Source of the DNA: Streptomyces tailanensis
Lineage (GTDB): Bacteria; Actinomycetota; Actinomycetes; Streptomycetales; Streptomycetaceae
Assembly: GCF_008386495.1 (NCBI RefSeq)
Contig: NZ_VTHJ01000006.1
Span: 1-64,000 of the forward strand
Reading direction: 5' to 3'
Length of the DNA stretch: 64,000 bases
The notes below the pieces were generated by a model. The model searched no databases, was not told the DNA's origin, and was given only the letters and a program-made list of their open reading frames with translations. Position 1 is the stretch's first letter; each line of letters begins with the position of its first letter. Position numbers and translations under genes: made by a program. This document shows positions 24,108 through 32,770 of the stretch, one piece after another.

Positions 24108-25217
24108 TCAGAACATCAGTACCGGCTTGATGGCCTTGCCGCCGCCCATGTCCGCGACGGCCTGGTCGATGTCCTCGAACTTGTAGCGGCTGATCAGGCG
24201 GTCCAGCGGGAGCTTGCCCGACTTGACCAGGTCGACCAGGACGGGGATGTCGGTCTGGGTCTCGGTGTCGCCGAGGGTGAGGCCGACGACCCGCTTGCCG
24301 CCGAGCATGCCGTTGACGTCGAGGGAGACCTCGGTGCCGAACGGCGGGGCGCCGACGATGACCAGGGTGCCGCGTGCGGCGAGCGCGTCGACGCCCTTGC
24401 GCAGGACGAAGACGCTGCCGGTGGTCTCGACGATGCCGTTGGCTCCCTGGCCGCCGGTCAGCTCCATGAGGGCGGCGGTGATGTCCTCGACCTCGCCGGC
24501 GTTCACGGTGTGGGTGGCGCCCAGCTCCAGGGACAGCTCCAGGCGCTCGGCGACCTTGTCGACGGCGATCACCTTGGTGGCCGGGGTCAGGGCCGCGGCC
24601 ATCACGGCGGAGAGGCCGACGGCTCCGGCGCCGAGGACGACGACGGTGCTGCCCGCGCCGGGCTCCAGGACGTTCCAGACGGCGCCGACGCCGGTCTGCA
24701 CGCCGCAGCCGAGGGGGGCGATGGAGTCCAGCGGTACGTCCGGGTCGACCTTGACGAGGCTGCGCTCGTCGACCAGGGCGCGCTCGGCGAACGAGGACTG
24801 GCCGAAGAAGTGGCCGCCGAGCGGCTCGCCGTCGCGGCTGATGGTGCTGGTGCCGTCGGCGCGGCGGCCGCCGATGAGGTTCAGCGGCAGCCAGGTGGCG
24901 CAGTACGCGGGGTGCCCGTCGCGGCAGTTGGCGCAGCCGCCGCAGGAGGTGAAGGAGAGGACGACGTGGTCGCCGGGGGCCACACCGGTGACGGCGGAGC
25001 CGATGGCCTCGACGACGCCCGCTCCCTCGTGGCCGAGGACGCCGGGCAGGGGGAACGGCAGTCCGCCGCCGGCGACACCGAGGTCGGTGTGGCAGAGGCC
25101 GGTGGCGACCATGCGGACGATCGCCTCGTGGGGGCCGGGCTCGTCGAGGACGACCTCGGAGAGGGTGAAGGGTGCTCCCCCGGACTCGACCACGGCGGCG
25201 CGAGTGGTGGTGGACAT
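24108..25217 (-). CDS. Zinc-dependent aryl-alcohol dehydrogenase
   Basis: A 369-residue medium-chain dehydrogenase. Catalytic-zinc ligands appear in ATGLCHTDLG, GHEGAGVVE and PLGCGVQTG; the structural-zinc lobe is CGGCANCRDGHPAYC; the NAD site is VVVLGAGAVGLSAV. It is most like benzyl-alcohol (XylB-type) dehydrogenases. It lies 33 bases downstream of an aldehyde dehydrogenase in one leftward operon, so the pair would oxidise an alcohol to the acid through the aldehyde. ATG 25217 has an AGGAG upstream. Confidence 0.88.
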   Translation of the reverse strand: MSTTTRAAVVESGGAPFTLSEVVLDEPGPHEAIVRMVATGLCHTDLGVAGGGLPFPLPGVLGHEGAGVVEAIGSAVTGVAPGDHVVLSFTSCGGCANCRDGHPAYCATWLPLNLIGGRRADGTSTISRDGEPLGGHFFGQSSFAERALVDERSLVKVDPDVPLDSIAPLGCGVQTGVGAVWNVLEPGAGSTVVVLGAGAVGLSAVMAAALTPATKVIAVDKVAERLELSLELGATHTVNAGEVEDITAALMELTGGQGANGIVETTGSVFVLRKGVDALAARGTLVIVGAPPFGTEVSLDVNGMLGGKRVVGLTLGDTETQTDIPVLVDLVKSGKLPLDRLISRYKFEDIDQAVADMGGGKAIKPVLMF

Positions 25218-25250
25218 CGCGGTAACTCCTTTTGCCTGTAAGGGGGTTGC

Positions 25251-26708
25251 TCAGTCGAGGGAGACGACGACGGACTTGACCTTGGTGTAGGACTCCAGGG
25301 CCTCGGGGCCGTACTCGCGGCCGAAGCCGGAGGCCTTCACACCGCCGAAGGGGACGGCGGGGTCGAGCATCGCCCAGTCGTTGATCCAGACGATGCCCGC
25401 CTGGAGGCGGTCGGCGACGCGGTGGGCGCGGGCCAGGTCGGTGGTCTGGATGCCGGAGGCCAGGCCGTACGGCGTGGAGTTGGCGAGCTCGACGGCCTCG
25501 TCCTCGGAGTCGAAGGGCTGCACGGTGAGGACGGGGCCGAAGATCTCCTCCTGGACGACCCGGGAGTCGTTGGCGAGGTCGGCGATGACGGTGGGCTTGT
25601 AGTAGAAGCCGCCGTTCAGGTCGAGACGCTCGCCGCCGCAGACGATGCGGCCTCCCTCCTTGCGGGCCAGCTCGACGTACTCCTCGACCTTCTTCAGGTG
25701 CCGCTCCCCCGCCATCGGGCCGATGACGGTCTCGGGCTGCCGCGGGTCGCCGAGGGGCACGCCGGGCACGGCGTCGGCGAGGATGCCGACCAGGATGTCG
25801 TAGAGCGGGCGGGCGACGAGCAGGCGGGGGCCGCCCATGCAGAACTGGCCGGTGTTGAAGACGAAGCCCTTGATGACGGCGCCGACGGCCTTCTCCACGT
25901 CGGCGTCCTCGAAGACGATGTGCGCCGCGTTGCCGCCGAGTTCCATGGTGACCGGCTTCAGGCTCTCGCCGGCGACGCTCGCCGCGTACCGGCCGGTCGC
26001 GGTGGAGCCGGTGAAGGCGATCTTGTCGACGCCCGGGTTGCGCAGCAGGGCCTCACCCGCGACGGGTCCGGTGCCGGTGACGACGTTGTAGACGCCGTCC
26101 GGGACACCGGCCTCCTTCAGCAGGCCCGCCATGTAGAGGGCGCTGAGCGGGGTCTCCTCGGCGGGCTTGTGCACGACCGTGTTGCCGGCCGCGAGCGCGG
26201 GGGCGATCTTGCTGCCGGCCAGGATCAACGGGAAGTTGAACGGGGTGATCGCGCCGACCACGCCGATCGGGCCGCGCTTGGTGTAGGCGTGGCGGTTCCC
26301 CGGGACGTCGCGGTTACCGCCCTCCAGGCTGAAGGCGAGGGAGGCGTAGTACTCGTAGTCGTTGGCCGCGTTGGTCACGTCGACGGCGTGGGCCAGAGTG
26401 ATCGGCTTGCCGACGTCACGGCTCTCCAGCGCCGCTATCTCGTCGGCGTTCTCCCGTATCAGCTGGGCGACGCGGTGCAGGATCCGGCCGCGCTCCCGGC
26501 CGCTCAGCCCGGACCAGGTGCCGCTGTCGAACGCCTCGCGCGCGGCCTGTACGGCGGCGTCGACGTCGGCCGCGCTCGCTTCCGCGACGGTCGTGACCAC
26601 CTGGCCCGTGGACGGGTCGATCACGTCGGCGCGTGCCCCGTCAGTCGCCTCGCGCCACTGCCCACCGATGAACAGCCGCCCGGGCTCGCTCTCGAAGGTG
26701 GTCGTCAT
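25251..26708 (-). CDS. Aldehyde dehydrogenase (benzaldehyde-type)
   Basis: A 485-residue ALDH. The general base lies in [12 protein letters not shown] and the catalytic Cys in [14 protein letters not shown]. Asn replaces the usual Lys in the ELGGK motif, as in benzaldehyde or aryl-aldehyde dehydrogenases such as XylC. ATG 26708 has GAGGAG upstream. It is first gene of the operon with aryl-alcohol dehydrogenase, divergent from a MarR gene, with palindromic operators between them. Confidence 0.88.
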   Translation of the reverse strand: MTTTFESEPGRLFIGGQWREATDGARADVIDPSTGQVVTTVAEASAADVDAAVQAAREAFDSGTWSGLSGRERGRILHRVAQLIRENADEIAALESRDVGKPITLAHAVDVTNAANDYEYYASLAFSLEGGNRDVPGNRHAYTKRGPIGVVGAITPFNFPLILAGSKIAPALAAGNTVVHKPAEETPLSALYMAGLLKEAGVPDGVYNVVTGTGPVAGEALLRNPGVDKIAFTGSTATGRYAASVAGESLKPVTMELGGNAAHIVFEDADVEKAVGAVIKGFVFNTGQFCMGGPRLLVARPLYDILVGILADAVPGVPLGDPRQPETVIGPMAGERHLKKVEEYVELARKEGGRIVCGGERLDLNGGFYYKPTVIADLANDSRVVQEEIFGPVLTVQPFDSEDEAVELANSTPYGLASGIQTTDLARAHRVADRLQAGIVWINDWAMLDPAVPFGGVKASGFGREYGPEALESYTKVKSVVVSLD

Positions 26709-26743
26709 TGCCCACTCCTCAGCTTGATTCAGCCTTGATCGCC

Positions 26744-26793
26744 AAGTCTTGATCACTAAGTCTTGATCACTAAGTCTTGATCACTAAGTCTTC
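26744..26793. repeat. 14-bp direct repeats in leader of dehydrogenase operon
   Basis: AAGTCTTGATCACT is present three times without gaps (26744-26757, 26758-26771, 26772-26785), followed by a partial fourth copy. Each unit contains the palindrome TGATCA. The repeats lie between the ribosome-binding site of the ALDH gene and the operator at 26794. Confidence 0.85.
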
Positions 26794-26845
26794 AACCAAC
26801 AGGATTCCTGTTGGTTCGCAGTTTCATTACACACAGGTTTCCTGT
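26794..26845. promoter_or_regulatory. Two MarR operators in divergent region
   Basis: A perfect palindrome with 11-base arms (AACCAACAGGA at 26794-26804, TCCTGTTGGTT at 26806-26816) is followed by a second, shorter site ACAGGTTTCCTGT (26833-26845). The two share ACAGG(A/T)TTCCTGT and are centred 34 bases apart. They lie between the dehydrogenase operon and the MarR gene and are its likely binding sites. Confidence 0.7.
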
Positions 26846-26865
26846 CAATGCCTTACGCTGACCTC

Positions 26866-27294
26866 ATGGTCGGCACCAAGGCACCCCCCTCCCTCCTGTA
26901 CATGGTCAAGCAGGTCGAGCTGGTTGTCCGCTCACGCCTGGACGAGCTGGTCAAGCCGGCCGGGATCACGGCGCTGCAGTACACGTCCCTCACCGTCCTG
27001 GAGCGGCACGACGGCCTGTCGGCCGCCCAGCTCGCCCGCGACTCGTTCGTCACCGCCCAGTCCATCGCGGATCTCGTTCGAAGTCTCGAAAACCGCGGAC
27101 TCGTCCGCCGGGAGCGCAATCCGCGCAACCGGCGCGAGCTGCTGATCCTGCTCACCGACGAGGGGCGCGAGCTGCTCGCCGAGGTCGCCGACCAAGTGCG
27201 TGACCTGGAGGAACGCATGATCAGCGACCTCACCGCACACCAGGCCGAGCAGTTCCGGCAGGCCCTGTCCAAGGCCTGGCAGGCGCTGTCGTAG
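26866..27294 (+). CDS. MarR-family regulator of the aryl-alcohol operon
   Basis: A 142-residue MarR protein with recognition region LSAAQLARDSFVTAQSIADLVRSLENRGLVRRE and wing RNPRNRRELLILLTDEG. I choose ATG 26866 because a TACGCT -10-like box ends seven bases before it, consistent with leaderless translation. ATG 26848 is in frame but lies inside the promoter. It is divergent from the ALDH/ADH operon, with two shared palindromes between. It probably represses both directions until an aryl aldehyde or acid binds. Confidence 0.87.
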   Translation: MVGTKAPPSLLYMVKQVELVVRSRLDELVKPAGITALQYTSLTVLERHDGLSAAQLARDSFVTAQSIADLVRSLENRGLVRRERNPRNRRELLILLTDEGRELLAEVADQVRDLEERMISDLTAHQAEQFRQALSKAWQALS

Positions 27295-27441
27295 GACACC
27301 CTGCGAAAAACTCCGGACAGGATGCCGAAGAAATCGAAGACATATGTCAATCGAACATGCTCAAATTCACTCTGACGGGGGTAACTTGCAGGGCGGGGAC
27401 GGGATTTGGCCTCACGCGGGCCGGTTGGAGGGGATGCCGTC

Positions 27442-27822
27442 GTGTCGAACGACCCCACACCGCCCACGACCGGGTATCTGCGGGTCCGCACGGACCGCGG
27501 TCACACCGTGCTCGAACTGCACGGCGAGATCGACATCGCCGCGGCGGTGGAGATCATTCCGCATCTGGACGCGGTAACGGGTCGCCGTGACGCCCGGGTC
27601 GTGATCGACCTGCGCCACGTCGCGTTCTTCGACTGCTCCGGCCTGCGCCTGCTCTACCGCGCCCGGCAGCGGGTCCTCGACCGCGGCGGCGAGCTCCGCC
27701 TGGTCTGCACCCACCCGCTCACCCTGCGCGTCCTGAAGGTGACCGGCCTGTCCCGCCTGCTGCCGCCCGCGCCGACGCTGGACGCGGCCCTGGAACAGCC
27801 CGAGGCCACGTCCCACACGTGA
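27442..27822 (+). CDS. STAS-domain anti-sigma factor antagonist
   Basis: A 126-residue SpoIIAA/RsbV-like protein. The core STAS motif is VVIDLRHVAFFDCSGLRLLYRA; the Ser in DCSGL is the usual phosphorylation site of the partner-switching mechanism. GTG 27442 is preceded by GGAGGGG. It would bind an anti-sigma kinase when unphosphorylated and free a sigma factor. No kinase, phosphatase or sigma gene is adjacent, so its partner is elsewhere. Confidence 0.87.
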   Translation: MSNDPTPPTTGYLRVRTDRGHTVLELHGEIDIAAAVEIIPHLDAVTGRRDARVVIDLRHVAFFDCSGLRLLYRARQRVLDRGGELRLVCTHPLTLRVLKVTGLSRLLPPAPTLDAALEQPEATSHT

Positions 27823-27858
27823 TGACCCACCACTCCGGCGGGCTCTGCGGTATCGGGT

Positions 27859-28812
27859 TCATTCACCGGGCGGCGCGTCGAACAGGGCGCTGACGGACTC
27901 GCCGTTGTGGATGCGGCGCACGGCCTCGGCGAGGGCGGGGGCGATGGAGAGGATCTTGAGCTTCTCGGTGCGCTCCTCGGCCGGGACGGGCACGGTGTTG
28001 GTGCACACGATCTCCAGTACGTCGGGCTGCTCGCCGATCCGCTTCAGGGCGCCTGCCGCGAAGAGTCCGTGGGTGCAGGCCACCCGGATCGAGCGCGGCC
28101 CCAACTCCCGCAGCCGCTGGAGGAGTTCGATGACCGTGCTGCCCTTGGCGATCTCGTCGTCGAGGACGATGACGTCCCGGCCCGCCACCTCGCCGATGAC
28201 CGAGCTGATGCTCACCCGGTCGTCCGCGAACCGCTGCTTGGCGCCCGCGGCCACCCGCGCGCCGATCATCCGTGCGAACGCCGCCGCCTCCTTGGCGTTG
28301 CCGAGGTCCGGCGAGACGACCGTCGTCCGGGTCAGGTCGTACTGACGGAAGTGCGCGGTTAGTTCACGCAGCGCGTGCAGATGATCGACCGGCACCGAGA
28401 AGAAGCCGTGCACCTGCGGCGAGTGCAGCGTCATGGCGAGTACGCGACTGGCACCGGCCGAGACCAGCAGGTCGGCGACGAGCCGGCCGCCGATGGAGAT
28501 GCGTGGGGCGTCCTTCTTGTCGGAGCGGGCGTACGAGTAGTGCGGCATGACCACGGTGATCCGGCCCGCGGAGGCGCCGCGCGCCGCGTCGCACATCAGC
28601 AGCAGCTCGACGAGGTGTTCCTGCACCGGCGCGACCAGCGGCTGCACCAGGAACACGTCCCGTTCCCGGCAGTTGGCCTGGAGCTGCACCTCCAGACAGT
28701 CGTTGGCGAACCGGCTCACCCGGGACGGGCTCAGCGGCACCCCGAGGTGCGCGCAGACCTCGTCCGCGAGTTCGGAGTGGGCGCTGCCGGTGAAAACGGC
28801 GATGTCACGCAC
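27859..28812 (-). CDS. prs: Ribose-phosphate pyrophosphokinase
   Basis: A 317-residue PRPP synthetase. It begins MRDIAVFTGSAHSELADEVC, has the ATP loop near CLEVQLQANCRERDVFLVQPL, and carries the PRPP-binding segment VIVLDDEIAKGSTVIELLQRL. The classical prs has VDDMIDTGGT there, so this is a divergent actinobacterial paralogue. Start GTG 28812 has GAGGAG upstream. It would make PRPP from ribose 5-phosphate and ATP for nucleotide, His and Trp synthesis. It may be a second copy, as streptomycetes usually also carry a canonical prs. Confidence 0.85.
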   Translation of the reverse strand: MRDIAVFTGSAHSELADEVCAHLGVPLSPSRVSRFANDCLEVQLQANCRERDVFLVQPLVAPVQEHLVELLLMCDAARGASAGRITVVMPHYSYARSDKKDAPRISIGGRLVADLLVSAGASRVLAMTLHSPQVHGFFSVPVDHLHALRELTAHFRQYDLTRTTVVSPDLGNAKEAAAFARMIGARVAAGAKQRFADDRVSISSVIGEVAGRDVIVLDDEIAKGSTVIELLQRLRELGPRSIRVACTHGLFAAGALKRIGEQPDVLEIVCTNTVPVPAEERTEKLKILSIAPALAEAVRRIHNGESVSALFDAPPGE

Positions 28813-29022
28813 GGTCGGCTCCTCGTATGAACATGATCATTACGGGCTGCGCGGCTCATGCTACTGGCCACCACCCGTACGCCGATTCGATACGGCGACC
28901 CGGACGGCACGCCCTCCAGGCCTACGTCCCGCCCTACGGCGAAGTGTGGAACAAACACCCAACTCGGCGTTCTTCCAAGGAGTTTGAGGGCATTTGTTGA
29001 AAGAGGAAGGAGGGCCGTCGAC

Positions 29023-29679
29023 ATGACGACGTCCATCAAGCGCACACGAGTGCCCGGCTGGGCCAAGCTGCTCACCGCCGTGATCATCCTCATAGTGGTG
29101 CTGCTGGCCGCGCTGCGGATGCTGGTGTTCGGAGGGCTGGACGACGTGTTCGGCACCGAGGAGCACGACCGCTCGGGGCCCACACTGCTGAAGTCCATCC
29201 AGGACATGAGCCGTTACGACGCCGCCTCCGGCAACTTCCAGGTGGTCGTCGACCTGGAGAAGGACGCCAAGTACCTGCCGGACGCGATCCGCGGCACCCG
29301 CACGCTGTACGTCGGCGCGGGCACCGTCGACGCCTACGTCGACCTCGGCAAGGTCGGCGAGAACGATGTGAAGGTCAACGAGGACCGCACGTCGGCCACC
29401 ATCAACCTCCCCAAAGCCCAGCTGGGCAAGCCCGCCCTCGACACCGAGCACTCCTACGCCGTCTCCAAGCAGCGCGGTCTGCTCGACCGCCTCGGCGACC
29501 TGTTCTCCGACAACCCCAACAGCGAACAGGCCGTCCAGCGCCTCGCGGTCAAGCACATCGGCGACGCCGCGAAGCAGAGCCGGCTCACCGACCGCGCCGA
29601 GGCCAACACCACCGACATGCTCGAAGGCCTGCTGAAGTCCCTCGGCTTCAAGGAGGTGAAGGTGACATTCGCGGCCTGA
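29023..29679 (+). CDS. DUF4230 single-pass membrane protein
   Basis: A 218-residue protein with a short basic N-terminus, one transmembrane helix (LLTAVIILIVVLLAALRMLVF) and an extracytoplasmic DUF4230 domain. ATG 29023 has GGAAGGAGGG upstream. Function is unknown. A 210-base gap separates it from the divergent prs gene, which should hold both promoters. Confidence 0.82.
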   Translation: MTTSIKRTRVPGWAKLLTAVIILIVVLLAALRMLVFGGLDDVFGTEEHDRSGPTLLKSIQDMSRYDAASGNFQVVVDLEKDAKYLPDAIRGTRTLYVGAGTVDAYVDLGKVGENDVKVNEDRTSATINLPKAQLGKPALDTEHSYAVSKQRGLLDRLGDLFSDNPNSEQAVQRLAVKHIGDAAKQSRLTDRAEANTTDMLEGLLKSLGFKEVKVTFAA

Positions 29680-29786
29680 CGGGCGACTCCTGACCGTCCG
29701 GAGGAGGCTCGTGCGGGCGGGGATTTCGGTTGTTCCTCGTGGGTAACCACCTTGGGACAAAGGGAAGTTGAAACTGGGAGGGTTGC

Positions 29787-30401
29787 ATGGCCCGTACCAC
29801 GTCACGTTCCCGATCCACGACCCCCAAGCGCCGCTCGTCGGCGGCACCGCGCGGTCGCCGGCCGCTTCCGCTGCCCGTACGGCTGCTGGTGATGGCGCTG
29901 GCCTTCGCGGCCATGGTGTTGTTCGGCGCGGTGCTGGCCGGGCTCACGCTCCAGCCGTCCCCGGCATCGGAAGCCCTCACTCACAGCAACCTGCGACCCG
30001 GCAGTTCCCTGGAGCTCTACTGGCACCACCCCTCACCACGCGACGCGATCAAGCAGATCGGCGGGAACGTCCTGCTCGGCGTGCCCTTCGGGATCCTGCT
30101 GCCGGTACTGGCGCCCGGTGCTCACGGGCTGTTGCGGGTCCCCGCGCTGACCGCCGTGATGATGCTGCTGGTCGAGTTGGTCCAGGGCGCGGTCGTCACG
30201 GGCCGCGCGTTCGACATCGACGACGTCATCCTCAACACCACCGGGGCGCTGCTGGGTTACCTGCTGCTGGGGCGGCGCCTCGGGCGGGCCGTGCACGTAC
30301 CACCGGGCGCCGCCCCGGCCCAGCCGAAAGCGCCACGGGGCGGCCTCGCCGGGCGCCTGCGCGGAATCCGCCGCAAGGGCGCTAGTGCAGCGACCAAGTG
30401 A
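29787..30401 (+). CDS. VanZ-family membrane protein
   Basis: A 204-residue protein with a Lys/Arg-rich N-terminus, about four membrane segments and the VanZ-like core IGGNVLLGVPFGILLPVL ... VELVQGAVVTGRAFDIDDVILNTTGALLGYLL. VanZ in enterococci gives low-level teicoplanin resistance; in streptomycetes the family is common and of unknown role. The C-terminus (about 45 residues) is basic and low in complexity. Its 3' end overlaps the convergent small gene by 20 bases. ATG 29787 has GGGAGG upstream. Confidence 0.85.
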   Translation: MARTTSRSRSTTPKRRSSAAPRGRRPLPLPVRLLVMALAFAAMVLFGAVLAGLTLQPSPASEALTHSNLRPGSSLELYWHHPSPRDAIKQIGGNVLLGVPFGILLPVLAPGAHGLLRVPALTAVMMLLVELVQGAVVTGRAFDIDDVILNTTGALLGYLLLGRRLGRAVHVPPGAAPAQPKAPRGGLAGRLRGIRRKGASAATK

Positions 30402-30618
30402 ACTTGTCGCCGCCCACCCAACGCACCTGGTCCGGGTCGTCGAGGTCGTGGACGACGATCCCGTACGCCGCCGCGGCCTCCAGCACGTCCGTCATCGCCT
30501 TCGCCTCGCCGACCACCTGGCCGTCGATCTCCACGATCCGGAACGGCGGCGTACCCGGCAGCACCCCGAGCACCATGACCCGGGGGTGGGAAATGTAGGG
30601 GCTCGCGATTTCCGTCAT
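30382..30618 (-). CDS. Small hypothetical protein
   Basis: A 78-residue protein (MTEIASPYISHPRVMVLGVL ... WVGGDKFTWSLH) with mixed alpha/beta composition and no recognised domain. Natural amino-acid composition and a plausible start at ATG 30618 support it being real. It converges with VanZ, overlapping by 20 bases, and diverges from the PHP gene. Function unknown. Confidence 0.65.
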   Translation of the reverse strand: MTEIASPYISHPRVMVLGVLPGTPPFRIVEIDGQVVGEAKAMTDVLEAAAAYGIVVHDLDDPDQVRWVGGDKFTWSLH

Positions 30619-30760
30619 GTCTAGAGCGTAGAGCGGTTCAGCGGTGTGTGACCGGGCGAGGTCCGGCCGTCGGCGACCGGGCGAGCGTCCGGCCGGGTGA
30701 GTCCGGGTGTGCGGGTACCCGGTGACTGGGCGACGCTGGAAACCGGAGGCTGGAGGTGGC

Positions 30761-31804
30761 ATGGATCCCGTCGAGGCCCTGGACCGGATCGCTTTCCTGC
30801 TGGAACGGGACCGGGCGCCCACCTATCGCGTACGGGCGTTCCGTACGGCGTCCGCCGTGCTGGAAGCCATGCCCGCGGACGAGGTGGCCGAGCGGGCGGC
30901 CACGGGCTCGCTGGAAAACCTGAAGGGGATCGGGCCGAAGACCGCGAAAGTGGTGCGGGAGGCGCTGGCCGGACAGGTGCCGGAGTATCTGCGGAAGCTG
31001 GAATCGGAGGCCGAGACCCCACTCACCGATCGCGGTGACCGGCTGATGGCCCTGATCAGGGGCGACTGCCATGTGCACTCGGACTGGTCGGACGGAGGCA
31101 GCGGAATCGAGGAGATGGGCCGGGCCGCCGCGCGCCTCGGGCACGAGTGGACGGTGCTCACCGATCACTCGCCCCACCTGACCGTCGCCCGCGGGCTGTC
31201 CGCGGACCGGCTGCGCGAGCAGCTCGACGTGGTGGCCGCGATCAACGAGCGGTGGGCGCCGTTCCGGCTGCTCACCGGTATCGAGTGCGACATCCTCGAC
31301 GACGGCTCGCTGGACCAGGAGCCCGAGCTGCTGGACCGGCTCGACGTGGTCGTGGTGTCCGTGCACTCCAAGCTGCGGATGGACGCCCGTGCGATGACCC
31401 GTCGGATGGTCGCCGCCGTGCGCGACCCGCACTCCGATGTGCTCGGGCACTGCACGGGGCGGCTCGTCAGCGGGCGTGGGCGGCCCGAGTCGGAGTTCGA
31501 CGCGGACGCGGTGTTCTCGGCGTGCGCGGAGACCGGGACGGCCGTGGAGATCAACTCCCGGCCCGAGCGGCTCGACCCGCCTCGGCGGTTGCTGCGGGAG
31601 GCCATGGAGGCGGGGGCGCTGTTCTCGATCGACACGGACGCGCATGCCCCGGGGCAGTTGACCTGGCAGATCCATGGGTGTGCTCGGGCGGAGGAGTGTG
31701 GGGTGCCGGCGGAGCGGGTGGTGACTGCTTGGGGGGTGGAGGAGGTGTTGGGGTGGGCTCGGGAGAGGGAGATTCCTTCTGGTTTGAGGGTGGGGGGCGC
31801 CTGA
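30761..31804 (+). CDS. Helix-hairpin-helix plus PHP-domain phosphoesterase (PolX-like)
   Basis: A 347-residue protein. The N-terminal ~95 residues are a PolX-like domain with helix-hairpin-helix NLKGIGPKTAKVV. A PHP domain follows, with metal motifs GDCHVHSDWSDGG, LTDHSPH, GIECDIL, SVHSKL and TDAHAP. The nucleotidyl-transferase palm and fingers of full-length PolX are missing; it joins the DNA-binding segment directly to the PHP domain. It is likely a metal-dependent phosphodiesterase or exonuclease of DNA repair. ATG 30761 has GGAGG upstream. Confidence 0.85.
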   Translation: MDPVEALDRIAFLLERDRAPTYRVRAFRTASAVLEAMPADEVAERAATGSLENLKGIGPKTAKVVREALAGQVPEYLRKLESEAETPLTDRGDRLMALIRGDCHVHSDWSDGGSGIEEMGRAAARLGHEWTVLTDHSPHLTVARGLSADRLREQLDVVAAINERWAPFRLLTGIECDILDDGSLDQEPELLDRLDVVVVSVHSKLRMDARAMTRRMVAAVRDPHSDVLGHCTGRLVSGRGRPESEFDADAVFSACAETGTAVEINSRPERLDPPRRLLREAMEAGALFSIDTDAHAPGQLTWQIHGCARAEECGVPAERVVTAWGVEEVLGWAREREIPSGLRVGGA

Positions 31805-31833
31805 GAGCTCGGGGGGTTCGGTGCGTTCGCGGG

Positions 31834-31876
31834 TGCGGGCTGCGTGTGGTTGTTCGCGCAGTTCCCCGCGCCCCTG
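31834..31876 (+). repeat. Dispersed intergenic repeat, copy B (short form)
   Basis: The stretch TGTTCGCGCAGTTCCCCGCG followed by CCCCT matches the reverse complement of copy C at 50806-50855. It lies between the PHP and HAD genes, in the direction of transcription. Confidence 0.75.
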
Positions 31877-31897
31877 ATTTGGTTGAGGTGGGTGTAC

Positions 31898-32563
31898 ATG
31901 GTGCGGGCTGCTGTGTTTGATGTCGACGGGACCCTTGTCGATACCAACCATCTGCATGTTGTTGCCTGGTGGGAGGCCTTTCGGCAGAGTGGGCGTCAGG
32001 TGGCGATGCATGACATCCATCGGGCGGTGGGGCTTCCGTCCGGGGATCTGATCACACATCTGCTGGGTGAGGAGATCGACCCGGACGAGACGGACGCCCT
32101 CAGTGCCGCGCACAAGAGTCTGTACGGGACGTACTTCGATCGGCTGCCCGCGCTGCCCGACGCGGGGCGGTTGTTGCGGCGGCTCGACGGTCAGGGGTGG
32201 AACGTGGTGCTGGCCACGTCGGCCGGTGGGTCGGAGCTGTCCGCGCTGCGTCGTGCGATCGGGGCGGACGATGCCATCGCGGCCACGGCGAGCGCCGACG
32301 ACGTGGCCGAGGGCAAGCCCGCGCCGGACCCGGTCGAGCACGCGCTGGAGCTGGTCGGGGCCTCTCCCCAGCAATCGGTGTTCGTCGGCGACACGGTCTG
32401 GGACATGCGGGCCGGCGTCCGGGCGGGAGTGCGCTGTGTGGCGGTGCTCTGTGGTGGCATTCCGCGCGTCGAACTGGAGGCGGCCGGTGCGGAGGCGGTG
32501 TTCCGGAATCCGGCGCATCTGCTGGCCGCGCTGGCGGAGAGTCCGCTCGGGCGGGGGGAATGA
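31898..32563 (+). CDS. HAD-superfamily hydrolase
   Basis: A 221-residue haloacid-dehalogenase-like phosphatase. Motif I is AAVFDVDGTLVDTN (nucleophile Asp), motif II lies in VVLATSAGG, motif III in AEGKPAPDPVEHAL, and motif IV in SVFVGDTVWDMRAG. A helical cap sits between motifs I and II. It is a beta-phosphoglucomutase or phosphoglycolate-phosphatase type; the substrate is unknown. ATG 31898 has GAGGTGGG upstream, and the leader contains a dispersed repeat. Confidence 0.87.
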   Translation: MVRAAVFDVDGTLVDTNHLHVVAWWEAFRQSGRQVAMHDIHRAVGLPSGDLITHLLGEEIDPDETDALSAAHKSLYGTYFDRLPALPDAGRLLRRLDGQGWNVVLATSAGGSELSALRRAIGADDAIAATASADDVAEGKPAPDPVEHALELVGASPQQSVFVGDTVWDMRAGVRAGVRCVAVLCGGIPRVELEAAGAEAVFRNPAHLLAALAESPLGRGE

Positions 32564-32598
32564 CCTGGTCAGGGCAGCTGTGGGCAACCTCGGACGAC

Positions 32599-32612
32599 GT
32601 GACACAGATCAC
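32599..32612. promoter_or_regulatory. Crp-type palindrome
   Basis: GTGA-CACAGA-TCAC matches the consensus half-sites of Crp (GTGA-N6-TCAC). It lies downstream of the HAD stop and upstream of a region ending in a strong terminator, where no gene is seen. Confidence 0.45.
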
Positions 32613-32659
32613 CGGCATTGTCCGGATCCGGAAGGAACAGTCGCTGGTACCTTCCCGTT

Positions 32660-32755
32660 GAACGAAGCGTGGGTACGGAGGGGACGCAGAGCGCCCCGCA
32701 CGCCCCGCCGCAGACTGCCCCGACCGTGATTCCCCCGTCCGGTCGGGGCTTCTCT
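32660..32755 (+). ncRNA. Possible small RNA (tentative)
   Basis: The 207-base gap between the HAD stop (32563) and the convergent VanX-like gene has no reading frame I trust. It does hold a Crp-like site, a TACCTT -10-like box at 32648-32653 and a strong terminator ending about 32755. A transcript of ~95 nt would start near 32660. Alternatively the terminator simply ends the HAD mRNA. Confidence 0.25.
32717..32749. terminator. Hairpin terminator after HAD gene
   Basis: Arms GCCCCGACCG (32717-32726) and CGGTCGGGGC (32740-32749) enclose a loop with CCCCC and are followed by TTCTCTTT. It resembles the terminator at 20002-20032, which has the same TTCCCCCGTC loop. Confidence 0.8.
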
Positions 32756-32770
32756 TTGTGCCAGGCCGCG

